Shown in pieces: positions 1-6,847 of a DNA stretch of 11,497 nt. This DNA is from CAYXOX01 sp964466745 (lineage in GTDB: Bacteria; Pseudomonadota; Alphaproteobacteria; Rhodobacterales; Rhodobacteraceae): the NCBI GenBank assembly GCA_964466745.1, contig CAYXOX010000099.1:1-11497 (forward strand), read 5' to 3'. Every line of letters begins with the position of its first letter. The stretch's first letter is position 1. The notes beneath the pieces were generated by a model. The model was not told the DNA's origin. It searched no databases and was given only the letters and a program-made list of their open reading frames with translations. Position numbers and translations under genes: made by a program.

Positions 1-906
1 GGCCCGGGGTCCCGCCCGGAGCTGTTCGAGAAGATGTCGACGAGCGCCGCCGACGTCATCAACCTCGATCTCGAGGATTCCGTGGCTCCCGACGACAAGG
101 AGAAGGCCCGCGCCAACGTGGTTGCCGCCACCCACGAGATCGATTGGGGCAACAAGTATCTCAGCGTGCGCATCAACGGGCTCGATTCGCCCTACTGGTA
201 CCGCGATGTCGTCGACCTGCTGGAGAAGGGCTCCGACCGGCTCAACCAGATCATGATTCCCAAGGCCGGCCGCGCCGCCGATGTCTATGCCGTCGACGCG
301 CTGGTGACGTCCATCGAGGCGGCCACCGGGCGCAAGACCCCGCTGACCTTCGAGGTGATCATCGAAACCGCTGCCGGCATCTCCCATGTCGAGGAAATCG
401 CGGCCAGCTCGCCGCGCATGCAGGCCATGAGCCTCGGCGCCGCCGACTTCGCCGCGCACATGGGCATGCAGACCACCGGCATCGGCGGCACGCAGGAAAA
501 CTACTACATGCACCACGAGGGCCAGAAATACTGGTCCGACCCCTGGCACTGGGTGCAGGCCAACATCGTGGCGGCCTGCCGGACCCACGGCGTCCTGCCC
601 GTGGATGGCCCCTTCGGCGATTTCTCCGACGACGAGGGTTTCAAGGCCCAGGCGCTGCGCTCGGCAACGCTGGGCATGGTGGGCAAGTGGGCGATCCATC
701 CCAAGCAGGTGGAGATGGCCAACGAGATCTTCACGCCGTCCGAGAAGGCCGTGACCGAGGCCCGCGAGATCATCGCGGCGATGGAGCAGGCCAAGGCCGA
801 GGGCAAGGGCGCGGTCACCTACAAGGGCCGGCTGATCGACATTGCCTCGATCAAGCAGGCCGAGGTGATCGTGAAACAGGCCGAGATGATCGCCGCCGCC
901 GGCTGA
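1..906 (+). CDS. mcl1: L-malyl-CoA / beta-methylmalyl-CoA lyase (5' end outside window)
   Basis: Member of the HpcH/HpaI-CitE-like Mg2+-dependent lyase family. It reversibly cleaves malyl-CoA to acetyl-CoA and glyoxylate, and beta-methylmalyl-CoA to propionyl-CoA and glyoxylate, in the cytoplasm as part of the ethylmalonyl-CoA pathway. The reading frame is open from base 1 (GPGSRPELFEK...), so the gene begins upstream. The remembered Rhodobacter sphaeroides Mcl1 has about 19 residues before this point. With that offset the metal ligands Glu122 (in FEVIIETAAG) and Asp149 (in SLGAADFAA) become Glu141 and Asp168, the known Mg2+ ligands. Other family blocks seen are INLDLEDSV, IMIPK, TGIGGTQENYYM, DGPFGDFSDDEGF and GKWAIHPKQV. 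The 301 residues run to the TGA at 904-906 with no break. Function is assigned from very close similarity to Mcl1 as I remember it; plain citrate-lyase-beta paralogues are shorter and less similar. Confidence 0.96.
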   Translation, partial: GPGSRPELFEKMSTSAADVINLDLEDSVAPDDKEKARANVVAATHEIDWGNKYLSVRINGLDSPYWYRDVVDLLEKGSDRLNQIMIPKAGRAADVYAVDALVTSIEAATGRKTPLTFEVIIETAAGISHVEEIAASSPRMQAMSLGAADFAAHMGMQTTGIGGTQENYYMHHEGQKYWSDPWHWVQANIVAACRTHGVLPVDGPFGDFSDDEGFKAQALRSATLGMVGKWAIHPKQVEMANEIFTPSEKAVTEAREIIAAMEQAKAEGKGAVTYKGRLIDIASIKQAEVIVKQAEMIAAAG

Positions 907-952
907 GAAGGCGCCTCGGGCCCCGGTCCTGCACCGGGGCCTCACCCTTCTC
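905..952 (+). terminator. Nested hairpin at the mcl1 stop codon, probable terminator
   Basis: The inner stem is 9 bp perfect (919-927 with 933-941, loop CCTGC). A perfect 7-bp outer stem pairs 905-911 with 946-952. The outer stem begins inside the mcl1 TGA. No U-tract follows, so this may terminate inefficiently, act with Rho, or stabilise the 3' end. It lies between two convergent genes. Confidence 0.5.
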
Positions 953-1051
953 CGCGCGGCGCACCGGAAATGGCGCGGCGCACCGCCAAGACGCGGTGCG
1001 GCCGAACGATCCTCCACGCCGAGTTGCCGGTGCCGCCCCGGCGGGAGGGCC

Positions 1052-1519
1052 TCAGAGCACGGCGAGGCAAAGCTCGGTGCGCGCCTGCCCGGGCGGAACG
1101 CTTTGCGGGTCATCGACGTAGATCTCCATGGCGGCAGCGTCGCGCAGGCTCGCCCCGCCCGCCGCGGCGATCGCTTCCGGCGTGAAGCTGTGCCAGGCCT
1201 CGGCGAGCCCCTCGTAGGGGCCGCGGTACGTGAGCACGGCATAGCGCCCGCCGGGAACTTCGATCGTTTTCAGCCCTTCGGGCACCGGCGCGCCCCCCGC
1301 CCAGACCGCTGCCGCATGACTGCGCAGTTCGGCCTCCGGAGTCGTCTCGGGGCTGTCGTGGTAGAGCCCGAGCCAGCCGCGGGCGGCGCCGTGGGCATCG
1401 GCTTCGCCGAGGATACGGCCGAGCGCCTCGAAGGCGGGTGCGATCCGGTGATAGGGGCCAGAGTGCGGCACGCCGACGACCGTCATCGCCGGCAGCTCGC
1501 GGATCTCGATATCGGGCAT
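1052..1519 (-). CDS. Stand-alone GyrI-like / AraC effector-binding domain protein
   Basis: This 155-residue protein matches the GyrI-like small-molecule-binding fold (SbmC/GyrI, the BacA/AraC-E effector domain). It begins IEIRELPAMTVVGVPHSGPY, followed by IAPAFEALGRIL, the LYHDSPETTPEAELRSHAA block, the central IEVPGGRYAVLTYRGPYEGLAEAW block typical of the family, and a C-terminal MEIYVDDPQSVPPGQARTELCLAV strand region (last block at about 131-155). It has no helix-turn-helix, so it is the ligand domain alone and not an AraC or MerR regulator. A strong Shine-Dalgarno (AAAGGAGG on the minus strand, about five bases before the ATG) fixes the start. It converges on mcl1 and is divergent from accA. 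Some stand-alone GyrI-like proteins bind or hydrolyse small electrophilic compounds, and others inhibit gyrase; the sequence alone does not decide which. The domain call is firm but the function is unknown. Confidence 0.85.
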   Translation of the reverse strand: MPDIEIRELPAMTVVGVPHSGPYHRIAPAFEALGRILGEADAHGAARGWLGLYHDSPETTPEAELRSHAAAVWAGGAPVPEGLKTIEVPGGRYAVLTYRGPYEGLAEAWHSFTPEAIAAAGGASLRDAAAMEIYVDDPQSVPPGQARTELCLAVL

Positions 1520-1617
1520 TGTCTCCTCCTTTCGCGCGGGCGCACGGAGCGCTGGCGCGAAGCATAGCAGTTTCGCGGCGGATTCGCGCGTGTCGGCGCG
1601 CCTCGGCGCCCGTGCCG

Positions 1618-1653
1618 TTGCAATTGCAAATCGAGCCGCGCCGCCACTATATG
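1618..1653 (+). promoter_or_regulatory. Candidate accA promoter overlapping a 12-bp palindrome
   Basis: Positions 1618-1629 read TTGCAATTGCAA, a perfect palindrome made of two TTGCAA hexamers. The second hexamer (1624-1629) can serve as a -35 box. It lies 17-18 bp from an AT-rich -10 candidate, CTATAT/TATATG, at 1647-1653, in an otherwise very GC-rich region. Transcription would start near 1660, about 20 bases before the accA ATG. The palindrome could be an operator for accA and perhaps for the divergent GyrI-like gene. This rests on inspection only. Confidence 0.45.
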
Positions 1654-1677
1654 CGGCCGAGCCGCGACGGAGCGTTC

Positions 1678-2640
1678 ATGACCAACTACCTGGAATTCGA
1701 AAAACCCCTCGCCGAGATCGAGGGCAAGGCGGAGGAGCTGCGCGCGCTCGCCCGTGCCAACGCGGAGATGGATGTGGAGGCCGAGGCCGCCGCGCTCGAC
1801 AAGAAGGCTGCCGACCTGCTGGCCGATCTCTACCGCAACCTCTCGCCCTGGCGGAAATGCCAGGTGGCCCGCCACCCCGAACGCCCGCACACGAAGGATT
1901 ACATCGAGGCGCTCTTCACCGAGTACACCCCGCTGGCCGGGGACAGGGCCTTCGCCGAGGACGACGCCGTGATGGGCGGGCTGGCGCGGTTCCGCGACCG
2001 GCCCGTGGTGGTTCTGGGCCACGAAAAGGGGCACGACACCCAGAGCAGGATCGAGCGCAACTTCGGCATGGCGCGTCCGGAGGGCTATCGCAAGGCGGTC
2101 CGGCTGATGGATCTGGCCGATCGCTTCGGGCTGCCGGTCATCACGCTCGTCGATACGCCCGGCGCCTACCCCGGCAAAGGGGCCGAGGAGCGGGGCCAGT
2201 CGGAAGCGATCGCGCGCTCAACGCAGAAATGCCTCCAGCTGGGTGTGCCGCTCGTCTCGGTCATCATCGGGGAGGGCGGCTCCGGCGGCGCGGTCGCCTT
2301 TGCCTCGGCCAACCGCGTGGCCATGCTCGAACACTCGGTCTACTCGGTGATCTCGCCCGAAGGATGCGCTTCCATCCTGTGGAAGGACGCCGAGAAGATG
2401 CGCGAGGCGGCCGATGCGCTTCGGCTGACGGCACAGGATCTCAAGCAGCTGGGCGTCTGCGACCGGATCATCGCCGAGCCGCGCGGCGGCGCGCACCGGG
2501 GGCGCGAACAGGCCATCGCCTCGGTGGGCGATGGAATCGCCGGGATGCTGGCCGAACTGGAGGGCATGCCGGCGAAAAAGCTGGTTGCCGACCGGCGCAA
2601 GAAATACCTCGGGCTGGGCGCCAGGGGGCTCGCCGCCTGA
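1678..2640 (+). CDS. accA: Acetyl-CoA carboxylase carboxyltransferase subunit alpha
   Basis: Alpha subunit of the carboxyltransferase half of acetyl-CoA carboxylase. With AccD it moves the carboxyl group from biotin on AccB to acetyl-CoA to make malonyl-CoA, the committed step of fatty-acid synthesis, in the cytoplasm. The 320-residue length is typical. It starts MTNYLEFEKPLAEIEGKAEE, as in Rhodobacter-type AccA. The crotonase-like core shows LSPWRKCQVARHP (55-67), GHEKGHDTQSRIERNFGM (114-131), DTPGAYPGKGAEERGQ (159-174), IGEGGSGGA (197-205) and VISPEGCASILW (224-235). The start at 1678 has a GGAG at 1669-1672. An in-frame ATG at 1651 lies inside the probable -10 element and would add nine non-conserved residues, so it was rejected. 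The other acc genes are not nearby, as usual for this group. Confidence 0.98.
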   Translation: MTNYLEFEKPLAEIEGKAEELRALARANAEMDVEAEAAALDKKAADLLADLYRNLSPWRKCQVARHPERPHTKDYIEALFTEYTPLAGDRAFAEDDAVMGGLARFRDRPVVVLGHEKGHDTQSRIERNFGMARPEGYRKAVRLMDLADRFGLPVITLVDTPGAYPGKGAEERGQSEAIARSTQKCLQLGVPLVSVIIGEGGSGGAVAFASANRVAMLEHSVYSVISPEGCASILWKDAEKMREAADALRLTAQDLKQLGVCDRIIAEPRGGAHRGREQAIASVGDGIAGMLAELEGMPAKKLVADRRKKYLGLGARGLAA

Positions 2641-2830
2641 GGTCGCGAGCAAGCTTCAGCCGTTGGGCCTCCACCCTTGGGCCCCACCATGGGCAGGCGC
2701 ACGCGGCCGTGCCTCTCGCCGACTGCCGCTCCCGCCATCGCGACTGGAACCCGCTCGGCGCGCCTCGCGGTTTTCCGCCGGCCCCGAGAGGCAATCGCTG
2801 CGGCCGGGCCGGGCCATCGGCGTGACCTCT
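2641..2830. other. Convergent intergenic region between accA and plsC
   Basis: These 190 bases separate the ends of accA and plsC. No gene is recognisable. A weak two-part hairpin is possible: 2762-2766 (GCCTC) pairs with 2788-2792 (GAGGC), enclosing GCGG-TTTT-CCGC at 2767-2778. It may end transcription from either side, but no U-tract supports a firm terminator call. Confidence 0.3.
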
Positions 2831-3673
2831 TCAGGCTGTCGGGTGCCCGTCGCCGCCGGACCGCGGCGGGCCCTCGGCGTGTGCCTTCGGCCGCGTCCGA
2901 GTTGGCCGGGGAGCACCCGTGGCGGAAACGCGACCGGACGCCACGAAGCCCGCCTCCTGCATGAGCCGCCCCGAGGCGTCCTCCACCTCCTGTTCCAGCC
3001 GCTCCATGAAGGCGGGAACGGCCAGGCCGGGGGCGATCTCGGGCAAAAACTCCACGACCGCGAGGCCGGGCTTCCGCCCGATCCCGGTTCGGGGCCAGAA
3101 CACGCCGACATTGGTGGCGGCCGGCACGCATGGCTGACCGAGGCTCTCGTACAAGACGCCCGCGCCGATCTTGTAGGGCAGGCAGGCGCCCGGGGCGACC
3201 CGCGTGCCCTGCGGGTAGATGATGAGCTGGCCGGGCAGCGCCCGGCCCGAGGCGACGCCCGCTTGCATCTGCGCGATGGCCTGAGCGCGCCGGCCCCGCT
3301 CCACCGGCACGCAACCGATCCGCAGCGCGTACCAGCCAAAGAGCGGCGCCCATCGCAGCGAGGATTTCATGATGAATTTCGGGCGCGGCAGCACCGAGAT
3401 GAGGAGGATGATGTCGAAGAAGCTCTGGTGCTTGGCGGCGATCAGCACTTCGCCCTCCGGCACCGGCCCGCGGATCTCTGAGCGCAGCCCCACCATCCAG
3501 CCGGCGCTCCAGCGCACGTAGCGGGAATAGGCGCGGATGCCGGCATAGGCGCCCCGCCGGTCGAGGGCGGCCCATGGCGCGTAGGCCAGCGCCAGGACAC
3601 CCATGGCGGCATACATCTGGGCGACGAAGGCAAGCGAGCGCAGCCATTGCAGCAGGCCGGAGGCAGCGCTCAC
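2831..3673 (-). CDS. plsC: 1-acyl-sn-glycerol-3-phosphate acyltransferase (lysophosphatidate acyltransferase)
   Basis: PlsC/LPLAT-family enzyme at the inner membrane that acylates lysophosphatidic acid to phosphatidic acid, the precursor of all glycerophospholipids. From the GTG start it has 280 residues. A hydrophobic segment at about 13-36 anchors it. Acyltransferase motif I is HQSFFD (82-87, the catalytic HX4D; the residue before it is Lys rather than the common Asn). Motif II is VPVERG (122-127). Motif III is YPQGTR (153-158), with Gln where many homologues have Glu (EGTR). A further block is KIGAGVLYESLGQPCVP. The last 35 or so residues are Pro/Arg/Gly-rich and probably disordered. The start is GTG at 3673, sharing GTGA with the ftsX stop, so translation is likely coupled. 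Upstream in-frame residues would run into ftsX and look like shadow coding. Strict substrate specificity is inferred. Confidence 0.92.
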   Translation of the reverse strand: MSAASGLLQWLRSLAFVAQMYAAMGVLALAYAPWAALDRRGAYAGIRAYSRYVRWSAGWMVGLRSEIRGPVPEGEVLIAAKHQSFFDIILLISVLPRPKFIMKSSLRWAPLFGWYALRIGCVPVERGRRAQAIAQMQAGVASGRALPGQLIIYPQGTRVAPGACLPYKIGAGVLYESLGQPCVPAATNVGVFWPRTGIGRKPGLAVVEFLPEIAPGLAVPAFMERLEQEVEDASGRLMQEAGFVASGRVSATGAPRPTRTRPKAHAEGPPRSGGDGHPTA

Positions 3674-4575
3674 GTGGTCTGCTCCAGCATCCGGCGTGCG
3701 GCCCAGCGCGTCGCCGCCCAGCCCACGACCGCTGCGAGGGGGGGAACGGCAAGCGGCCAGAGCCAATGCGCGCCCTGGAAGCCCAACCCGGTGAGAAAGC
3801 CGCCCGCGGCATCAGCGCGCGGCAGCAGTGCCACCGCGGCCATGCCTGCCAGCGTGCCGATGCCGGCCCCGGCGAAGGCGCGCACCGTGAAGCGGCGCAC
3901 GAATGCGCCCGCGATGTAGGAGTCGCGCGCGCCGACGAGGCGCAGCACGCGGATCACCTGCGCATTGGCGGCCAGCGCGGCGTTGGCGGCCAGCGTGATC
4001 ATCGCTGCAGTGGCTCCCGCGATCAGCACAAGGGCCAGCCAGCCCATCAGCCTGATGCGGGTCGCGGCCTCCACCAGCGGTCGCCGCCAGCGGGTGTGGT
4101 CGTCAAGCACCGCGCCGGGAACCTCCGCCGAGAGGCGCAGGCGCAGGCCCTGGGCGTCGAAGCCTTCGTCGCTCTCCACGATCTCGATGAGTTGCGGGAT
4201 GGGCAGCGTCTCTACCGGCAGGTCCGCGCCGAACCAGGGCTCGAGCAGGGCGCGCTGTTCGTCGGCGGTGAGTGGCCGCGCCGAGGCCACGCCCTCCGTC
4301 GTTTCGAGCACGCGCAGTGCGGCCGCTGTCTGCGCCTCCACCTCTCCGGCGGGGGCCGAAATCCGCAACGTGGATGTGCGCGCCAGCTCCTCCGACCAGC
4401 GGTCGGCGAGGCGCCCGGTGGCCAGCGAGAGCGCAAGCGCGAAGACGGCGAGAAACGCCATTGCGCCGGCAGCGAAAACGGTGAGCCGGGCGGTGAAGCC
4501 GGTGGGCGGGACGGCGCGGTCGGCCTGCGGATCTACGGCGAGCAGGCTCCCGGCCAGGAGAAGGAGGCGGTTCAC
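3670..4575 (-). CDS. ftsX: Cell division protein FtsX (ABC transporter permease)
   Basis: Membrane partner of FtsE. The FtsEX complex sits at the division ring and transmits ATP-driven conformational change to periplasmic murein hydrolases or their activators; it is not known to move a substrate. The 301-residue protein has the FtsX plan: a short cytoplasmic N-terminus, TM1 at about 31-53, a periplasmic domain at about 54-177, then three C-terminal helices at about 178-200, 222-251 and 271-295. The block RVLRLVGARDSYIAGAFVRR (209-228) is the conserved cytoplasmic loop (V-x-x-L-x-L-x-G-A) that contacts FtsE. The start is GTG at 4575, overlapping the ftsE TGA as GTGA. Its own stop overlaps the plsC start in the same way. 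The periplasmic part is weakly conserved across the family, so its hydrolase partner cannot be read from sequence. Confidence 0.93.
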   Translation of the reverse strand: MNRLLLLAGSLLAVDPQADRAVPPTGFTARLTVFAAGAMAFLAVFALALSLATGRLADRWSEELARTSTLRISAPAGEVEAQTAAALRVLETTEGVASARPLTADEQRALLEPWFGADLPVETLPIPQLIEIVESDEGFDAQGLRLRLSAEVPGAVLDDHTRWRRPLVEAATRIRLMGWLALVLIAGATAAMITLAANAALAANAQVIRVLRLVGARDSYIAGAFVRRFTVRAFAGAGIGTLAGMAAVALLPRADAAGGFLTGLGFQGAHWLWPLAVPPLAAVVGWAATRWAARRMLEQTT

Positions 4576-5249
4576 AGGTCGGCCCCGGCAAGCTGGACCC
4601 GACGCGCGGCAATGCGGAGAACGCGCGCCGAAACCTGCGCCTTCGCGGCGCGGATCAGGTTGAGATCGTGGGTTGCCACCAGCACGGTCTTGCCCATCCG
4701 GTTGAGCTCGATAAGCAGTGTCAGCAGGCGCTTGGACATTTCCCAGTCGATGTTCCCGGTGGGCTCGTCGGCCAGCACGATCTCGGGCGACATGATCACC
4801 GCACGGGCCAGCGCCGCCCGCTGCCGTTCGCCCCCCGAGAGCGAGGGCGGCAGTGCGCCGGCGTGGCGCTTTAGGCCCACCCAGCCGAGCAGATCCTCGA
4901 GATCGCGGGCATGGGAGGAGGGCTCGCGCCCCGATGCCGTGACCGGCAGCAGAACGTTCTCGGCCACCGGAAGATGATCGAGGAACTGGCAATCCTGGTG
5001 GACGATCCCGATGCGACGGCGGGTGAGGGCGATGGCGTCACGGTCCATGGCGCGGGTATCCGCACCGAAAAGCAGGACCTGCCCCGCGGTGGCCATGAGC
5101 TCCCCGTAGCAGAGCTTGAGAAAGGTCGTCTTGCCCGCACCCGAGGGCCCGGTCAGGAAATGGAAGGATCCCGGTTCGAGCTTCAGCGTGACCCCGGAGA
5201 GCAATTCTCCCCCGCCATAGCTGTAGGCCACGTCTTCCAGCTCGATCAC
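4572..5249 (-). CDS. ftsE: Cell division ATP-binding protein FtsE
   Basis: ABC-type ATPase of the FtsEX divisome complex, on the cytoplasmic face of the membrane. The 225 residues are complete for FtsE. Walker A is GPSGAGKT (34-41), the Q-loop is HQD (Gln85), the signature is LSGGERQ (137-143), Walker B is IVLADEP (157-163) and the switch histidine is His194 (VATHDLNL). QFLDHLPVAENVLLP (88-102) is characteristic of FtsE rather than LolD or MacB. The start is the GTG at 5247-5249 (VIELEDVAYSYGGGELL). It has AAGGGAG about ten bases upstream and matches the usual FtsE N-terminus. The frame stays open upstream past 5900, but that stretch is Arg/Pro-rich, antisense to another gene, and unlike FtsE. 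First gene of the ftsE-ftsX-plsC operon, divergent from the zinc-ribbon gene. Confidence 0.96.
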   Translation of the reverse strand: MIELEDVAYSYGGGELLSGVTLKLEPGSFHFLTGPSGAGKTTFLKLCYGELMATAGQVLLFGADTRAMDRDAIALTRRRIGIVHQDCQFLDHLPVAENVLLPVTASGREPSSHARDLEDLLGWVGLKRHAGALPPSLSGGERQRAALARAVIMSPEIVLADEPTGNIDWEMSKRLLTLLIELNRMGKTVLVATHDLNLIRAAKAQVSARVLRIAARRVQLAGADL

Positions 5250-5506
5250 GGTATTCGCACTCCCTTTCGCTCCTGCCCTGCGCGTGGCCGGCCGATCGGC
5301 TCCGTGGGCCGCCGGCGCCTGCGCATCGGACCATTCGGCCGGCGGCGCGTACCGGCGCTGCTCGTCAGGCTGGCACTTCTGCCCCACTGCCGCAACGCAT
5401 GCAATCATGGGGCGGGCAAATCCTTCCCCTCGCGGGGTGAGGTTGTTAATAGTGCACGAGGTTCTTTTGGGGCGCGTCGGCGGCAATCCGCGCGCAAGGG
5501 GCGTGA
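5250..5506. promoter_or_regulatory. Divergent promoter region of ftsE operon and zinc-ribbon gene
   Basis: This 257-base gap separates two divergent start codons and must hold both promoters unless one is missing. The only notably AT-rich stretch is around 5442-5470 (TTGTTAATAG, then GGTTCTTTTGG). On the minus strand it offers a TATTAA -10-like element at 5446-5451, without a convincing -35. A short palindromic CCCCTCGCGGGG-type arm pair lies at 5427-5438. No firm promoter can be assigned. Confidence 0.35.
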
Positions 5507-6310
5507 ATGCGGCTTGTTTGCCCGAACTGCGATGCCCAGTACGAGGTGTCCGACGATCTGATCCCGGAGGAGGGGCGCGACGTTCAGTGCTCCAATTGCG
5601 GTCAGACGTGGTTCCAGCGCCCGGCTGAATACGACGCCGAACTGGCGGAGGATCTCGGTTACGAGGTGTTCGAAGCCGAACCCGCGGCCCCGGCCCGGGA
5701 GCAGGAAGAGCGCCCGTACCTGCGAGACGCCCCCGAGGCGGCCAAGGCCGTCGGCGAGGGCGGGCGGGCGCGTCGCCGGCTCGACCCGTCGGTCGCCGAG
5801 GTGCTGCGCGAGGAGGCGGCCTTCGCGGCACAGGCCCGCGAGGCAGGGCTCGAGAGCCAGCCCGATCTCGGGCTGGACGAGGCCGGCGAGGCGCGCCCCC
5901 GCCGGCCGTCTCCCGGGCGCGGGCGCCCGGCACCCGATACGCTCGCCAAGGCGCTGCCCACCACGGTGACGCCGCCGGGCTCCCGCCGCGACCTGCTGCC
6001 CGACATCGACGAGATCAATTCCAGCCTGCGCGCGGGCGATGACCCGATCCCGGCGCCGCGCCCCGGGCCTTCTGCCTACGACGGCGATCCGCGGGCGGGG
6101 CGGCGCGGCTTCCGCATCGGCTTCGCCGTGGTGGTGCTGTTCGCGGCGGCGCTTCTTTCGATCTACACCTATGCCGGGCAGATCGCCGAGGCCTGGCCGC
6201 CCGCAACGCCCTATCTCGAAGCCTACGTGACCCGGGCGGATGCGGCCCGGGCATGGCTCGACGAGGGGTTCGTTGCGCTGACGGCCCGGCTAGAGGCCAT
6301 GATGCAGTAG
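5507..6310 (+). CDS. Zinc-ribbon (MJ0042-type) single-pass membrane protein
   Basis: 267 residues of unknown function. The N-terminus is a compact zinc ribbon with four cysteines in two knuckles: C5-x2-C8 (CPNCDAQYEV) and C28-x2-C31 (CSNCGQTWFQ). This matches the MJ0042/zinc-ribbon_5 family found at the start of many alphaproteobacterial proteins. A long acidic, Ala/Arg/Pro-rich, probably disordered linker follows (about 40-200) and includes PDIDEINSSLRAGDDP. One transmembrane helix at about 203-223 and a short tail of about 44 residues complete it. With no signal peptide, the ribbon is expected in the cytoplasm and the tail outside. The Shine-Dalgarno AAGGGG at 5496-5501 supports the ATG at 5507. 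It is divergent from ftsE-ftsX-plsC, an arrangement I recall from related genomes, which hints at an envelope or division role but proves none. Confidence 0.85.
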   Translation: MRLVCPNCDAQYEVSDDLIPEEGRDVQCSNCGQTWFQRPAEYDAELAEDLGYEVFEAEPAAPAREQEERPYLRDAPEAAKAVGEGGRARRRLDPSVAEVLREEAAFAAQAREAGLESQPDLGLDEAGEARPRRPSPGRGRPAPDTLAKALPTTVTPPGSRRDLLPDIDEINSSLRAGDDPIPAPRPGPSAYDGDPRAGRRGFRIGFAVVVLFAAALLSIYTYAGQIAEAWPPATPYLEAYVTRADAARAWLDEGFVALTARLEAMMQ

Positions 6311-6358
6311 GCTGCCCGGCGTGCGGGGCGCGCTCTTTCGGAAGGGTCCGACAGCGCG

Positions 6359-6364
6359 TATATC
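6359..6364 (+). promoter_or_regulatory. Possible -10 element of smpB, very close to its ATG
   Basis: TATATC lies just six bases before the smpB ATG at 6371, in GC-rich sequence. A start point about seven bases downstream of the hexamer would fall at or next to the ATG, giving a leaderless or nearly leaderless mRNA. There is no Shine-Dalgarno before the ATG. The -35 region (about 6335-6341, CTTTCGG) is poor. Confidence 0.3.
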
Positions 6365-6370
6365 CCCGCA

Positions 6371-6847
6371 ATGGCCAAACCGAAGACCGACCCGAACTAC
6401 AAGGTGATCGCGGAGAACCGCCGCGCGCGGTACGACTACGCGATCGAGGAAGACATCGAGTGCGGCATCATGCTGGTCGGCTCGGAGGTGAAATCGCTGC
6501 GCGAAGGCCAGGCGAACATCGCCGAGAGCTATGCCAGCGTGGAGGATGGGGAGCTCTGGCTCATCAACTCCGCGATCGCGCCCTATGCCAAGGCGCGCAG
6601 CTTCAACCACGAGGAACGCCGGCGCCGCAAGCTGCTCGTCTCCCGCAAGGAGCTGGCGCGGCTCTGGCAAGCCACGGCGCGCAAGGGGATGACCCTCGTG
6701 CCGCTCGTGCTCTACTTCAACCACCGCGGTCTGGCGAAACTGAAGATCGGTATCGCCAAGGGCAAGAAGCTGGCCGACAAGCGCGAGACCTCGGCCAAGC
6801 GGGACTGGGCGCGCCAGCAGCAGCGCTTGCTGCGCGATCGCGGGTGA
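6371..6847 (+). CDS. smpB: SsrA-binding protein SmpB (trans-translation)
   Basis: Binds tmRNA (SsrA) and carries it into the A site of stalled ribosomes, where it mimics the codon-anticodon part of a tRNA; this rescues the ribosome and tags the incomplete protein. The 158 residues fit the family. Visible blocks are VIAENRRARYDYAIEEDIECG (13-33), GIMLVGSEVKSLREGQANIA (32-51, the oligonucleotide-binding beta-barrel hallmark), SYASVEDGELWLINSAIAPY, HEERRRRKLLVSRKEL, LVPLVLYFNHRGLAKLKIGIAKGKK, and the basic tail DKRETSAKRDWARQQQRLLR that enters the decoding centre and mRNA channel. The start fits homologues (MAKPKTDPNYKVIAENRRARYDY) although no ribosome-binding site is visible. ssrA itself is not in this window. 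Separated by 60 bases from the zinc-ribbon gene. Confidence 0.98.
   Translation: MAKPKTDPNYKVIAENRRARYDYAIEEDIECGIMLVGSEVKSLREGQANIAESYASVEDGELWLINSAIAPYAKARSFNHEERRRRKLLVSRKELARLWQATARKGMTLVPLVLYFNHRGLAKLKIGIAKGKKLADKRETSAKRDWARQQQRLLRDRG

Noticed and set aside
1651..1677. accA start nine codons upstream, at 1651
   Set aside because: It overlaps the probable -10 element and adds residues not found in close AccA proteins; 1678 has GGAG at a good distance.
3574..4977. A 467-codon plus-strand open frame across plsC, ftsX and ftsE
   Set aside because: Arg/Ala/Gly-rich composition without any family motif, antisense to three well-supported genes; a coding shadow.
5250..5933. N-terminal extension of ftsE in frame, up to 453 codons
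   Set aside because: FtsE proteins begin at IELEDVAYSYGGGELL; the extension is Arg/Pro-rich and lies antisense to the zinc-ribbon gene.
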